This document shows, in pieces, positions 1 through 8,629 of a stretch of DNA of 33,584 nucleotides. Made by a program: the position numbers and the translations under genes. This DNA comes from G020354785 sp964580815 (GTDB taxonomy: Bacteria > Bacteroidota > Bacteroidia > Bacteroidales > UBA10428). How positions within the stretch are numbered: position 1 is the first letter of the stretch; each line of letters begins with the position of its first letter. The notes under the pieces were generated by a model. It saw nothing but the letters and a program-made list of their open reading frames with translations. It ran no database searches and was not told where the DNA came from. Where the stretch lies: NCBI GenBank assembly GCA_964580815.1, contig CAZOLY010000013.1:1-33584 (forward strand), given 5' to 3'.

Positions 1-1928
1 ACGATCAGTCCGAGAAACAGGGCCACAATAACACCCATAAAAATAAAAATCGGCAGGTTCAGGTTCTCACTGAAAATATAAACTTTGGGATTATCAGCTG
101 TCCCTATGTTGTACTTTGTTAAAATAGCAAGTATAAATGCCAATATGGGCGCTTCCAGAAGATTTATAGCCAGATACTGTCTATCAGTAATTTTTGTATA
201 TATATTTCGCAGGGTATATATTATGAATTGCCTTAATTTACCCGGTATGCTGAAATAGCTTTCAGGAATATTCAACTTGACTTTAACAAAATCTTTATAC
301 CTCGGTTCAATTTTCTTTTTATATAACTGATACCATTCTTCAGCCGATACCAGCCTTTCCTTGGCAAATTCTCCGGAAACATTAACCTTTTTTGCTTCAA
401 TAATCTGCAGGACCTGCTCAGGATTCACATTGCCACATGTCAGGCACTCACTGTCTCCGGCATTAATTAGCTGATTGGAAGTTTTAAAGTATACTACTGC
501 ATCCAGAGGATCTCCGTAATATACAACTCTTCCTCCTTTATCCATTACCAGGAGCTTATCGAATAATTTAAAAATATCAGAAGAGGGTTGATGAATATTA
601 ACTATAAGCAACTTGCCTTTTTGAGCCTGCTTCTTCAGCAAGTCCATAACCATTTCAGAATCGGTGGATGACAGTCCCGATGTAGGTTCATCAACAAACA
701 GGATGTAGGGCTCCCTTATTAACTCGAGTCCTATATTCAGCCTTTTGCGCTGACCCCCGCTAATGAACTTTTTCAGAGGATTGCCCACTTTCAAATCTTT
801 AACCTCAAATAAGTCCAGATCGAGCAGAACCCTGTTAACAAGTTCATTAATCTTACTGTCAGAAAAATCCTTAAAACATAATTTTGCGTTAAAATAGAGG
901 TTCTGGTATACTGTTAACTCTTCAATAAGCAGATCGTCCTGGGGAATATAGCCAATGATTCCTTCCAGCATTTCTTTATCTTTGTTTATATCATAACCGT
1001 TTATCAGGACTCTTCCGCTTACAGGTCTGAGGCTGCCGTTTAAAACATTAAGCAGGGTTGATTTTCCTACTCCGCTTCCTCCCATAACACCAATCATATG
1101 TCCCGATTCCTCTGAAAAACTGAAAGGGTATATGCCATTGTCACTGTTTTTAAACTTAAATTCAATATCAATTGCAGTGAAGCGGAGCTTGAAGCCGACT
1201 TCTGATTTCAGGAATAAATTGGCAATCTCACTATAATAAATGGAACCTAAAATCGGACTTCTTATCGAGGCCCCTTTATCAAGAATATAAGTCCGTTCCG
1301 GAATTATTTTTCTGCCGTTAAGATATAATTGATCATCAGCTTCGATATGGCGGAATACATAAATATTTGTAAGAGGCATATAGAGAAAGAGAATTTTGCC
1401 TTTTATGTAATTCTTTTGTATATGGCCTATGTTTTTATATTCAGGATTCTTATTGCTGCCAATGACCAGGACATTTTCTTTATCAGGTACCTTGTCAATA
1501 GAATCGAATATAAATGCCCTGCTGCTGTTAAATTCTCCTTCATCAAACTTCAGGGTAATTGACAGTGTTTTCAGATAATCTGACTCAGCTTCATCAAGTT
1601 CATCCTTAAGATTCATAATATCTAATATCTGCAGCAGGACTAATGCTTTTTGTCTCTGCTCCAGTATCTTGTTTACATGTTCACAGATAATAATAGATTT
1701 TACCGCGAATAGCGAATTTCTTTTTTTTACTTCTAATTTTACTTTTTCTTTTAGTCCCCTGTAATAAAAATCATACATCATCAGGTACTGACTAATCTTG
1801 TCGGGGTTGACCAGTTGTCTTAAATAGGACTCAACGATAGCTTTGGCTGCTTTGACTTTATCTTTGCTGAGTGATTGAGCAACAACTGCAAATAATCGCA
1901 ATATTGATTTTAAAATAGTTTCAGTCAT
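1..1928 (-). CDS. ABCG-like ABC transporter, ATPase plus membrane domain (C-terminus cut by window edge)
   Basis: Translated by hand from the complement: an uninterrupted frame of 642 codons runs from the ATG at 1928-1926 off the left edge. Domains in order: an all-helical N-terminal region (about 1-150) resembling the TerB-like segment of Bacteroidota transporters of this type; an FHA-like beta segment (about 184-245, with LYLNGRKI and IRSPILGSIYYSEI); an ABC ATPase (about 249-480) with Walker A GGSGVGKS at 283-290, signature ISGGQRKR near 388 and Walker B FVDEPTSGLSS; a linker with a CLTCG motif; and the first membrane segments near 585-605 and 625-642. The motif IVNIHQPSSD after Walker B is typical of ABCG/White-type half transporters. 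The family usually runs to about 1000 residues, so roughly the last third is missing. Substrate is unknown. Family assignment is firm; the TerB and FHA labels are by resemblance only. Confidence 0.85.
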   Translation of the reverse strand, partial: MTETILKSILRLFAVVAQSLSKDKVKAAKAIVESYLRQLVNPDKISQYLMMYDFYYRGLKEKVKLEVKKRNSLFAVKSIIICEHVNKILEQRQKALVLLQILDIMNLKDELDEAESDYLKTLSITLKFDEGEFNSSRAFIFDSIDKVPDKENVLVIGSNKNPEYKNIGHIQKNYIKGKILFLYMPLTNIYVFRHIEADDQLYLNGRKIIPERTYILDKGASIRSPILGSIYYSEIANLFLKSEVGFKLRFTAIDIEFKFKNSDNGIYPFSFSEESGHMIGVMGGSGVGKSTLLNVLNGSLRPVSGRVLINGYDINKDKEMLEGIIGYIPQDDLLIEELTVYQNLYFNAKLCFKDFSDSKINELVNRVLLDLDLFEVKDLKVGNPLKKFISGGQRKRLNIGLELIREPYILFVDEPTSGLSSTDSEMVMDLLKKQAQKGKLLIVNIHQPSSDIFKLFDKLLVMDKGGRVVYYGDPLDAVVYFKTSNQLINAGDSECLTCGNVNPEQVLQIIEAKKVNVSGEFAKERLVSAEEWYQLYKKKIEPRYKDFVKVKLNIPESYFSIPGKLRQFIIYTLRNIYTKITDRQYLAINLLEAPILAFILAILTKYNIGTADNPKVYIFSENLNLPIFIFMGVIVALFLGLI

Positions 1929-2255
1929 CCTGCTAACTTTCTTATAAACCAGATTTTACCGGACAATTAAAGTATTAAAGAAGTTCGTATGCATAAAGTT
2001 ACTCTTAATCAAATGTATTATTTATCTGTATTTATTACAAGCATATTTTTTTTAATTTCTTAACAATGAATAACACTGATCTGATTAATGACTGAACAGT
2101 AATAATTTCTTCTTAACCGGAGGGGGATTTACTTTTAATTGTTTAATCGGGTACTATATATTCAAATAAAAAAAATTATTATATTTTTACTAATGAATGA
2201 TTATTAACAGATCTTTACACATATAATAATAAGTGCTTATGTTAATTTTAATGTG
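1929..2255. other. AT-rich divergent intergenic region
   Basis: This 327-bp gap separates the ABCG-like gene (minus) from the response regulator (plus). Apart from the minus-strand promoter at 2010-2041 I see no convincing element. There is a GGAGGGGG run at 2118-2125 with no start codon at a useful distance. No clear TAnnTTTG serves the plus-strand gene, and no tRNA or extended hairpin is visible. Confidence 0.5.
2010..2041 (-). promoter_or_regulatory. Candidate Bacteroidota-type promoter for the ABCG-like gene
   Basis: Read on the minus strand, TACATTTG at 2017-2010 matches the -7 consensus TAnnTTTG. A TTG at 2040-2038 lies 20 nt upstream, the spacing expected for the -33 element. The predicted transcription start near 2003 gives a leader of about 75 nt before the ATG at 1928. 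The assignment rests on consensus match only. Confidence 0.45.
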
Positions 2256-3437
2256 ATGAGCCATTCCGGTAAAATATTGGTTGTTGATGATGAGCCTATA
2301 GGCAGGCAGTTGCTTGAAGCAATTCTGTATCCTGAAAATTTCGATATATATTATGCGGAAAACGGGATGGAGGCATTTGAAAAAGCCGTGGAGCTGAAAC
2401 CCGACCTTATTTTAATGGACGTAATGATGCCTGAAATGGATGGCTTTGAAGTTTGCAGGAAACTAAGAAACCACGACATACTTGGGAATATCCCGATAAT
2501 TTTAATTACTGCACTTGATGACCGCGACTCCATGATAAAAGGACTTGATTCCGGGGCCAACGATTATATATCAAAGCCATTTGACAGGGTTGAAGTATTG
2601 GCAAAAGTAAAGAATATAATACAGCTCGACAGATATAAAAGGATGCATCAGGAAAGCGGAAAGCTTGAAGTCCGGGAGAAAAGGACAACAAAACCGGATA
2701 CCAGCTTTCATTATGCCGCTTTGATTCAGAAATCATTATTGCCGTCAACGGAGCATATAAACAGACTTTTACTTCAGCATTTTATAATAACGCGTCCTCT
2801 TAAAACAATGAGCGGTAATACCTGCTCAATTTCGGAGAAGAATGATAATATTATTATAGTGCTTTGTAATAAGAAATTGCAGCATGAAATATCTGATGTA
2901 TTAATAAGTATCATGGGTGTTACCCTTATAAATAAGATAGCATTTGAAAGTGACAGGCTTGATGCAGGGAAAATACTGGATGATTTGAATATTACAATAC
3001 AGGATAATGCAATAAATAAGGATAACGGATTTCATGCTATTAATGATTTGGATATTGCTTTGTGCATTATTAATAAAACGAATCTTAAAATTCAATATGC
3101 AGGGTTTAATATGCCCTTATTTGTAATATCAGAAAAAGGATTAAAAAGAATTGAACCTGACAGTATATACGATAACTCACGGAATAAAACCAATTATAAA
3201 AATGTCGAAGTTAGTATAGAAAAGAATGATAGCTTTTATATTTTTTCAAATAATTTACTCACGTATTTTGAAGAAGATTACCGGGAGCCTGCCGGCAAAG
3301 ACTTGATTACGCTTTTAGGCGAGCAAAAGAGTAAGGATATGAAAGAGCAGGAGAATTTTTTTAACAGATTAATTGATAATGCTGCTTCAGGGGACAAAAA
3401 GCCGGAAGATATTATTTTAATAGGAGTAAGGGTGTAA
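2256..3437 (+). CDS. Response regulator with degenerate SpoIIE/PP2C-like output domain
   Basis: The N-terminal receiver domain (about 5-125) has the acidic pair in VVDDEP, the phospho-acceptor D55 in LILMDVMMP, T85 and K107 in ISKPFD (numbering from the ATG at 2256), so it should be phosphorylatable. After a linker, residues from about 155 follow the fold of Bacteroidota SpoIIE-type phosphatases: AALIQKSLLPS, then the strand near LKTMSGN, SIMGVTLINKI, LDIALCIINK, IQYAGFNMPLFVI and the terminal DIILIGVRV. The metal-binding acids of active members are lost: SGD is SGN, the ADCTGHG loop reads LCNKKLQ, and the SDGxxDQFG loop reads SNNLLTYFE. It is therefore probably a catalytically dead pseudophosphatase acting by binding a partner. 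A GTG at 2253 is an alternative start two codons earlier. No histidine kinase is adjacent; the Omp85-like gene follows on the same strand. Confidence 0.82.
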   Translation: MSHSGKILVVDDEPIGRQLLEAILYPENFDIYYAENGMEAFEKAVELKPDLILMDVMMPEMDGFEVCRKLRNHDILGNIPIILITALDDRDSMIKGLDSGANDYISKPFDRVEVLAKVKNIIQLDRYKRMHQESGKLEVREKRTTKPDTSFHYAALIQKSLLPSTEHINRLLLQHFIITRPLKTMSGNTCSISEKNDNIIIVLCNKKLQHEISDVLISIMGVTLINKIAFESDRLDAGKILDDLNITIQDNAINKDNGFHAINDLDIALCIINKTNLKIQYAGFNMPLFVISEKGLKRIEPDSIYDNSRNKTNYKNVEVSIEKNDSFYIFSNNLLTYFEEDYREPAGKDLITLLGEQKSKDMKEQENFFNRLIDNAASGDKKPEDIILIGVRV

Positions 3438-3450
3438 ATCTATTTAAAAA

Positions 3451-5391
3451 ATTAAGATACTTCATCATAGAAATATCAATTTCAGGAGCTTTAACGCTCT
3501 GATCCTAATTACCTTCTTTATACGGACAAGTGGTCAGGGGGTGTCCTGTTTCAGTTCCGGTCCTTATACCGGGAACGAAAATGGTAGCGGCATAATTTAC
3601 AGCCCTTCAGATACTTTAAACACGAATAATAGATACGGGAATAATAATAAATCGGAAAAGATTAATGATTCATTAAAAGTAAGGACAAATAATAGACCCC
3701 TGGTGAAGGAGTTGCATGATCTGATTATAAATCCATCCGATAAGGATAATAAGGCCTATAAAGATAAGCAGCCTGCCGAATCTTCATTCTTAATGTATAA
3801 TAACAGCATAATCAAGTCAATCAGTTTTAAGCAGTTGAATGTCTTTGGCCAGTCTGTGACAGATACTTTGGAGACAGCCACCAACTGGCTGCAAAGAAAA
3901 GGAAACCAGTTACATTTTAATACGAATAAAAAAATATTAATGAACACCCTGTTATTTAAAACAGGTGAGCCTCTGGATGCTTTGGTCCTTGCTGATAATG
4001 AGATGATTATCAGGGAGTTGCCATATATTGAAGATGTAAGAATCCATGTATATCCTGACACACCAAATGCAGATACCGTGGATGTGGTTATTGTCGTTAA
4101 AGACGTATGGTCAATAGGATTTGGAGTAAAAATCAGCGATATAAAATCAGGTGAATTCGGGATATGGAATAAAAATATTTTTGGATTCGGACATGAGAAC
4201 CAGTATAACATATTCTGGAACATAAATGAACGACCGCTGTTAGGTTATGAAGGCATCTATAAGATTAACAATATTGCAGGTAGTTTTATCGCCGGTGATT
4301 TCAGATATCTGAAGAAGGATGTTACCGAATCATACAGAATAAACCTCGAGAGAAAATTTTTTACTCCCGACATCAAATATGCAGGTGGAGTAATTGTGGA
4401 ATACAAAGATACAAGAACAAGCATTGAACTATTGGATACCATTATGGAAGATCAGCCTGTCCAGTACAATTTGTATGATTTATGGATTGGCAGGGCATTT
4501 CAGATTAGAAATACAAAAAATCTTTTAACAAACAGCAGGACGAATATTATGCTGGCAGGAAAGATACTCAGGAAAAACTACTCTTCATGTCCTGCCACAA
4601 CTTCAAACAGCCTGTATGAATTTCATGACAGGACAATAATTCTTGGAAGTGCTGCCCTGGCCAGGCGGGGTTACTTCAGAAGTAATTTGATATATAGCTT
4701 TGGCCGGACAGAAGATATTCCGTTTGGACTTCTGCTTCAGGTAATTGGAGGGATAGAATTTGGTGACTTCCATAACAGGCCGTATGTTGGTTCCAGAATA
4801 TCTCACGGAACCTATTTGTGGAAACTGGGATATCTCTATAGCAGACTGGAAATCGGGGGATTTTATTACAATAATGCTTTCGAGCAGGGCATACTAAGCG
4901 TAACCAGTAAATATTTTACACATATAATTAATGGCGGCAGATTTAAGTACAGGTTTTTTACAAATATCAACTATAAAATAGGAATCAGGAGGTTTGATGA
5001 TGAATACATCAGTATTGAAAACAAAAATGGTATACCCGGTTTAAAAAGTGATTTATTGAAGGGAACTCAAAAATTTACGGTGAATATGGAGGCAAATGCC
5101 TTCTCTCCCTATTATTTATACGGATTTAGATTTGTGTTCTTCGGCTCTGTTGATCTTGGGTTTATCGGATCAAGCACTGACATGTTATTTTCAAACAGGC
5201 TTTATTCAGGAATTGGCGCCGGCATAAGGCTTAGAAATGAAAGACTTGTATTTAACACTTTTCAAATCAAATTTACTTATTATCCGGCAGCCCCCACTGG
5301 TTCTGAAAGGGAGTATATCAACGTTTCAGGTGAACAAAAGCTGAAACCTGAATATTTTTTTATTTCCGAACCGAAAATTATTGAATTCTGA
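3451..5391 (+). CDS. Omp85/BamA-like outer-membrane barrel protein with POTRA-like domain
   Basis: The first standard start codon in frame is a GTG at 3541, but the frame is open back to 3448, and codons 3451-3540 read as a good signal peptide: basic residues (KILHHRN), then ALILITFFI, then a polar end at SGQ. I place the start at the ATT at 3451; a mutated ATG or a sequencing error is an alternative. The mature protein has an Asn/Lys/Asp-rich low-complexity N-terminus, then a POTRA-like unit (GEPLDALVLADNEMIIRELP, IEDVRIHVYP, VDVVIVVKDVWSIG), then alternating aromatic/polar strands up to the end that fit a 12-16-stranded barrel. It probably inserts in the outer membrane; whether it assembles proteins or exports something is unknown. 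It lies close behind the response regulator and is followed by a terminator, so the two genes probably form one unit. Confidence 0.75.
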   Translation: MKILHHRNINFRSFNALILITFFIRTSGQGVSCFSSGPYTGNENGSGIIYSPSDTLNTNNRYGNNNKSEKINDSLKVRTNNRPLVKELHDLIINPSDKDNKAYKDKQPAESSFLMYNNSIIKSISFKQLNVFGQSVTDTLETATNWLQRKGNQLHFNTNKKILMNTLLFKTGEPLDALVLADNEMIIRELPYIEDVRIHVYPDTPNADTVDVVIVVKDVWSIGFGVKISDIKSGEFGIWNKNIFGFGHENQYNIFWNINERPLLGYEGIYKINNIAGSFIAGDFRYLKKDVTESYRINLERKFFTPDIKYAGGVIVEYKDTRTSIELLDTIMEDQPVQYNLYDLWIGRAFQIRNTKNLLTNSRTNIMLAGKILRKNYSSCPATTSNSLYEFHDRTIILGSAALARRGYFRSNLIYSFGRTEDIPFGLLLQVIGGIEFGDFHNRPYVGSRISHGTYLWKLGYLYSRLEIGGFYYNNAFEQGILSVTSKYFTHIINGGRFKYRFFTNINYKIGIRRFDDEYISIENKNGIPGLKSDLLKGTQKFTVNMEANAFSPYYLYGFRFVFFGSVDLGFIGSSTDMLFSNRLYSGIGAGIRLRNERLVFNTFQIKFTYYPAAPTGSEREYINVSGEQKLKPEYFFISEPKIIEF

Positions 5392-5397
5392 ATCACT

Positions 5398-5427
5398 AAA
5401 AAGCATTCCTTCTGAGATGCTTTTTTT
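5398..5427 (+). terminator. Rho-independent terminator
   Basis: Nine-base stem AAAAAGCAT (5398-5406) pairs with ATGCTTTTT (5417-5425) around a 10-nt loop, ending in a run of seven T at 5421-5427. It lies 7 nt after the stop of the Omp85-like gene and separates that unit from pabB. Confidence 0.7.
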
Positions 5428-5434
5428 AATTTTG
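5427..5434 (+). promoter_or_regulatory. Candidate -7 element for the pabB-tilS operon
   Basis: TAATTTTG matches TAnnTTTG and ends 4 nt before the pabB ATG, abutting the preceding terminator. If used, the transcript would be leaderless or nearly so. No clear -33 TTTG is present, because that position falls inside the terminator stem. Confidence 0.4.
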
Positions 5435-5438
5435 CAGA

Positions 5439-6779
5439 ATGCTGCGTGCTAAAGTCAAATACAAATTAATTGAAACAGAGAGATTCAAGCAGAAGCTTTT
5501 GATGTGGATCGGTAATTTTCCCGTATTCTGCTACATGGATAGTAACAATTACTATGACTCATGTAAATCGGAGTTCTTTTATCATACTTATGATGCAATT
5601 GCAGCAGCAGGCTGTAATGATATACTTGAACCGGTCGAATATAATGCATTCTTTGAACTGAAGAAATACGTCAACAAAAGAAAAGATTGGATATTTGGCT
5701 ACCTCAGCTATGATCTGAAAAATGAAATTGAAAATTTAACTTCAGTAAATTATGATGGAATAAGATTTCCGGTGATAAATTTTTTTCAGCCACGCCTGGT
5801 CTTCACAATAATAGGAAAAACGCTGGAAATATATTACTTCGAGGATCAATATTCCAAAGACGAAATAGAACTGCTATTTGATGACATTAATAGTATGAAA
5901 ATAACCGGGCAGAATATTCATTATAATTTAAATATTACTGCAAGGATGTCAAAAAAGGAATATCTTGATGCGGTAAACAGGATAAAGGCTCATATATATA
6001 GAGGTGACATTTACGAGATTAATTATTGTCATGAATATTACTGCGAGAATCAAAAGATAGACCCTTTATTAATTTATAATTCGCTAAAAGCAATTTCCCC
6101 GGCTCCCTTTTCATGCTTTTATAAATTATTTGACAAATTCCTTATTTCAGCGAGTCCTGAGAGATTTATCAAGAAAGCCGGAAATAAAGTTATTTCTCAG
6201 CCTATGAAAGGAACAATAAAAAGAAGTGATTATCCGGGCACAGATGAAAGCCTGAAAAGCAAGTTGAGGCATGATCCTAAAGAGATTGCAGAAAATATAA
6301 TGATTGTTGATCTTGTCAGAAATGATCTTTCTAAGACAGCAGCAACGGAAAGTGTAAAACTGGAGGAGATGTGCGGACTGTATTCATTCAGCCACGTTCA
6401 TCAAATGGTTTCTACCATAAGTGCCGTATTAAAAAGTGAAAATGATATTATTGATGCTATAAAAAATGCCTTTCCTATGGGGTCGATGACCGGCGCACCA
6501 AAGGTAAAAGCAATGGAACTGATTGAAAAATATGAAAAAACCAAAAGAGGACTTTTCTCAGGGGCTGTCGGATATTTTTCACCGGATAATGATTTTGATT
6601 TTAATGTAGTAATTAGAAGTATCTTATATAATAATACAGGGCTATATTTATCCTATATGGTTGGAAGTGCTATTACTGCACAATCTGTACCTGAAAATGA
6701 GTATGAGGAATGCCTGTTAAAGGCTGAAGCTATCAATCAGGTTCTTAATCTTACGGTAAAGGATATATCTAATGCTTGA
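5439..6779 (+). CDS. pabB: Aminodeoxychorismate synthase component I (chorismate-binding enzyme)
   Basis: This is a chorismate-utilising enzyme of the TrpE/PabB family, 446 residues. With a glutamine amidotransferase partner (PabA, not in this window) it would convert chorismate to 4-amino-4-deoxychorismate for folate synthesis in the cytoplasm. Diagnostic motifs: SASPERF at 238-243, PMKGTIKR with K257, IMIVDLVRNDLS, HVHQMVSTI, FPMGSMTGAPK and the C-terminal EECLLKAEA. The lysine in PxKGT, where TrpE has alanine (PIAGT), is the residue that distinguishes PabB from anthranilate synthase. The N-terminal part (GNFPVFCYMDSN) matches the short PabB form rather than long TrpE. The last 8 bases overlap tilS, implying co-transcription and coupled translation. 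No aminotransferase (pabC) gene follows. Confidence 0.88.
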   Translation: MLRAKVKYKLIETERFKQKLLMWIGNFPVFCYMDSNNYYDSCKSEFFYHTYDAIAAAGCNDILEPVEYNAFFELKKYVNKRKDWIFGYLSYDLKNEIENLTSVNYDGIRFPVINFFQPRLVFTIIGKTLEIYYFEDQYSKDEIELLFDDINSMKITGQNIHYNLNITARMSKKEYLDAVNRIKAHIYRGDIYEINYCHEYYCENQKIDPLLIYNSLKAISPAPFSCFYKLFDKFLISASPERFIKKAGNKVISQPMKGTIKRSDYPGTDESLKSKLRHDPKEIAENIMIVDLVRNDLSKTAATESVKLEEMCGLYSFSHVHQMVSTISAVLKSENDIIDAIKNAFPMGSMTGAPKVKAMELIEKYEKTKRGLFSGAVGYFSPDNDFDFNVVIRSILYNNTGLYLSYMVGSAITAQSVPENEYEECLLKAEAINQVLNLTVKDISNA

Positions 6780-8106
6780 AAGATTTAATAAATATATCAG
6801 AGAAAATGACCTTTGCTCTCCCAATGATAAGATATTACTGGGTGTAAGTGGAGGGGTAGATTCAATTGTAATGACAGATCTCTTTATCGGGAAAAACTAT
6901 AGGATAGGTATTGCTCACTGTAACTTCCAGCTGCGTGAAGAAGAATCCGAAGAGGATCAAAAATTTGTTGAAAAGCTGGCGCTGATAAAGAAAATCCCTT
7001 TTTATACTAAAAGATTTGAAACCAAAGAGTATGCACGCGAAAACAGTATGTCTGTGCAGATGGCAGCAAGGGAATTACGTTACAGATGGTTTGATGAAAT
7101 AAGATCAAAATATGCATACAATTATATTGCAATAGGTCATAACCTGGATGATGTCGTGGAAACATTTTTTATAAATCTTAGCAGGGGAACCGGAATTAGA
7201 GGATTAACAGGCATAAAGCCTGTTTTCGGAGATATTATAAGGCCAATACTCTTTGCCTCAAGAAAAGAGATATTATCATATGCAGAGAAAAGGAATCTTG
7301 ATTTCCGTGAAGATTCGTCAAACATTGATACTATATATGTCAGAAATAAAATCAGACATAATATTATTCCCAGGTTCAACAAACTAACAACTGATTTTAA
7401 TAAGACCATTATTGAGACTATTGAAAGGTTAAGAGATGCTGAGATAATACTTGACAATGCAATTAAAGGTATAAAATCTGAAATAATAATTGAACAGTCC
7501 TCAAACAGGATTTTAATTGACATTGACAAGTTAAAAGTGCTTAAACCAGTTTATACTGTGCTTTATGAGATTATAAAAGACTATGGGTTTAATTATAAAA
7601 CTGTTAAAAGTATTATATCCAGTCTTGCCGATGCACCCGGGAAAAAATTCTATTCAAAAACACACAGGATTATTAAAGACCGGTCCTTTCTTATTGTTAC
7701 AAATATTGAAAAGAGAGATTATTCGTCTGTAAAGATCAAAGCGGATGTCGCAGAAATAGCAGAGCCTGTTTCTTTAAGTTTCAGCAAGTTTAGTCGTCCT
7801 GAAAAATACAACATACCAAAAGAAACAAAATATGCTGTCCTGGATTATAATAAAATTAAATATCCCCTTGAACTCAGGAAGTGGAGGCAAGGGGACAGGT
7901 TTATACCTTTAGGAATGAATAATCACAAAAAATTGAGCAATTTCTTTATTGATTATAAACTATCAATTCCTGAAAAGGAAGCTGTCTGGATAATCACTTC
8001 AGGTGAAGATATAATATGGATAGTTAATTACAGGATTGATGAAAGATATAAGGTTGACAGAAATACTACGGATATTCTTGTTATTGAATATAAAGAAAAT
8101 GAGTGA
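6772..8106 (+). CDS. tilS: tRNA(Ile)-lysidine synthase
   Basis: TilS ligates lysine to C34 of the CAU-anticodon isoleucine tRNA using ATP, changing its reading from AUG to AUA. The PP-loop ATP-pyrophosphatase motif SGGVDS is at 26-31 in LLGVSGGVDSIVM, followed by IAHCNFQLR, QMAARELRYRWF, AIGHNLDDVVETFFINLSRG and VRNKIRHNIIP, all characteristic of the N-terminal catalytic domain. The C-terminal region carries WRQGDRFIPLGMNNHKKLSNFFID, the TilS C-terminal domain signature. At 444 residues the length is normal. The ATG at 6772 overlaps the pabB stop by 8 nt, and the next gene starts inside this stop, so the three genes form a coupled operon. Confidence 0.95.
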   Translation: MLERFNKYIRENDLCSPNDKILLGVSGGVDSIVMTDLFIGKNYRIGIAHCNFQLREEESEEDQKFVEKLALIKKIPFYTKRFETKEYARENSMSVQMAARELRYRWFDEIRSKYAYNYIAIGHNLDDVVETFFINLSRGTGIRGLTGIKPVFGDIIRPILFASRKEILSYAEKRNLDFREDSSNIDTIYVRNKIRHNIIPRFNKLTTDFNKTIIETIERLRDAEIILDNAIKGIKSEIIIEQSSNRILIDIDKLKVLKPVYTVLYEIIKDYGFNYKTVKSIISSLADAPGKKFYSKTHRIIKDRSFLIVTNIEKRDYSSVKIKADVAEIAEPVSLSFSKFSRPEKYNIPKETKYAVLDYNKIKYPLELRKWRQGDRFIPLGMNNHKKLSNFFIDYKLSIPEKEAVWIITSGEDIIWIVNYRIDERYKVDRNTTDILVIEYKENE

Positions 8107-8629
8107 GGAAAATAAGAAAAATAAAGAACTGGCTATTAAGCTGAACTCTGGTGATAGTAACCTTATCTTTGAAGCTTTGAAAGAGATTAAAGAAATTGGT
8201 ACAATAAATATTATACCGCATCTGTTTGATCTCATAAACGAAAATACTCCCGATATTATAAAGAACGATATATTACAACTTATTTGTGATATTAAAGAAC
8301 AAAGTGCTGCTCCTATGCTTGTTGATGCCGTGCTTACCAGGAAATTCGGTGATGATACATCAAGTGTAATTGCTGCATTCTGGCAGTCGCGACTGGATTT
8401 CAGCAATTATTTGCCGGCCTTCATAGGGATTTTTATTAAAGAAGACTACCAGACAGCTCTTGAAGCATTCACAGTTGTTGAAGGTTCGGTACACAATATC
8501 AGCAGGGAGATTCAACAGGAATGCATAGAAATTTTGAAATCGGCTGCCAAATCAATTACGAATATGAAAAGACCTCTGTATGATGAATTGGTTAAAGTCG
8601 TTTCCGGCAATTATTTTACAGGATTATGA
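8099..8629 (+). CDS. HEAT-repeat-like hypothetical protein
   Basis: An open frame extends upstream into tilS, but the ATG at 8099 is the best start: it overlaps the tilS stop by 8 nt, the same geometry as pabB/tilS, and gives a clean N-terminus MSEENKKNKELAIKLNSGD. The 176-residue product is all-helical with paired helices resembling HEAT/armadillo repeats (for example LIFEALKEIKEIG, IIPHLFDLINEN, IIKNDILQLICDI, AAPMLVDAVL). No signal peptide or membrane segment is visible, so it is probably a cytoplasmic scaffold. I do not know its function; its place directly behind tilS is the only context clue. Its stop overlaps that of the converging YggS gene by 6 nt. Confidence 0.72.
   Translation: MSEENKKNKELAIKLNSGDSNLIFEALKEIKEIGTINIIPHLFDLINENTPDIIKNDILQLICDIKEQSAAPMLVDAVLTRKFGDDTSSVIAAFWQSRLDFSNYLPAFIGIFIKEDYQTALEAFTVVEGSVHNISREIQQECIEILKSAAKSITNMKRPLYDELVKVVSGNYFTGL

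Noticed and set aside
1929..2255. Small RNA or tRNA gene in the largest intergenic gap
   Set aside because: No cloverleaf, extended stem or terminator could be found by eye; the region is simple AT-rich sequence.
3756..4223. 155-codon open frame on the minus strand inside the Omp85-like gene
   Set aside because: It lies wholly opposite a convincing barrel protein, has no recognisable domain and no promoter or ribosome site.
8036..8098. Upstream extension of the HEAT-like gene into tilS
   Set aside because: The ATG at 8099 has the same 8-nt overlap geometry as pabB/tilS and gives a sensible N-terminus; the 21 extra residues are an out-of-frame reading of the tilS end.
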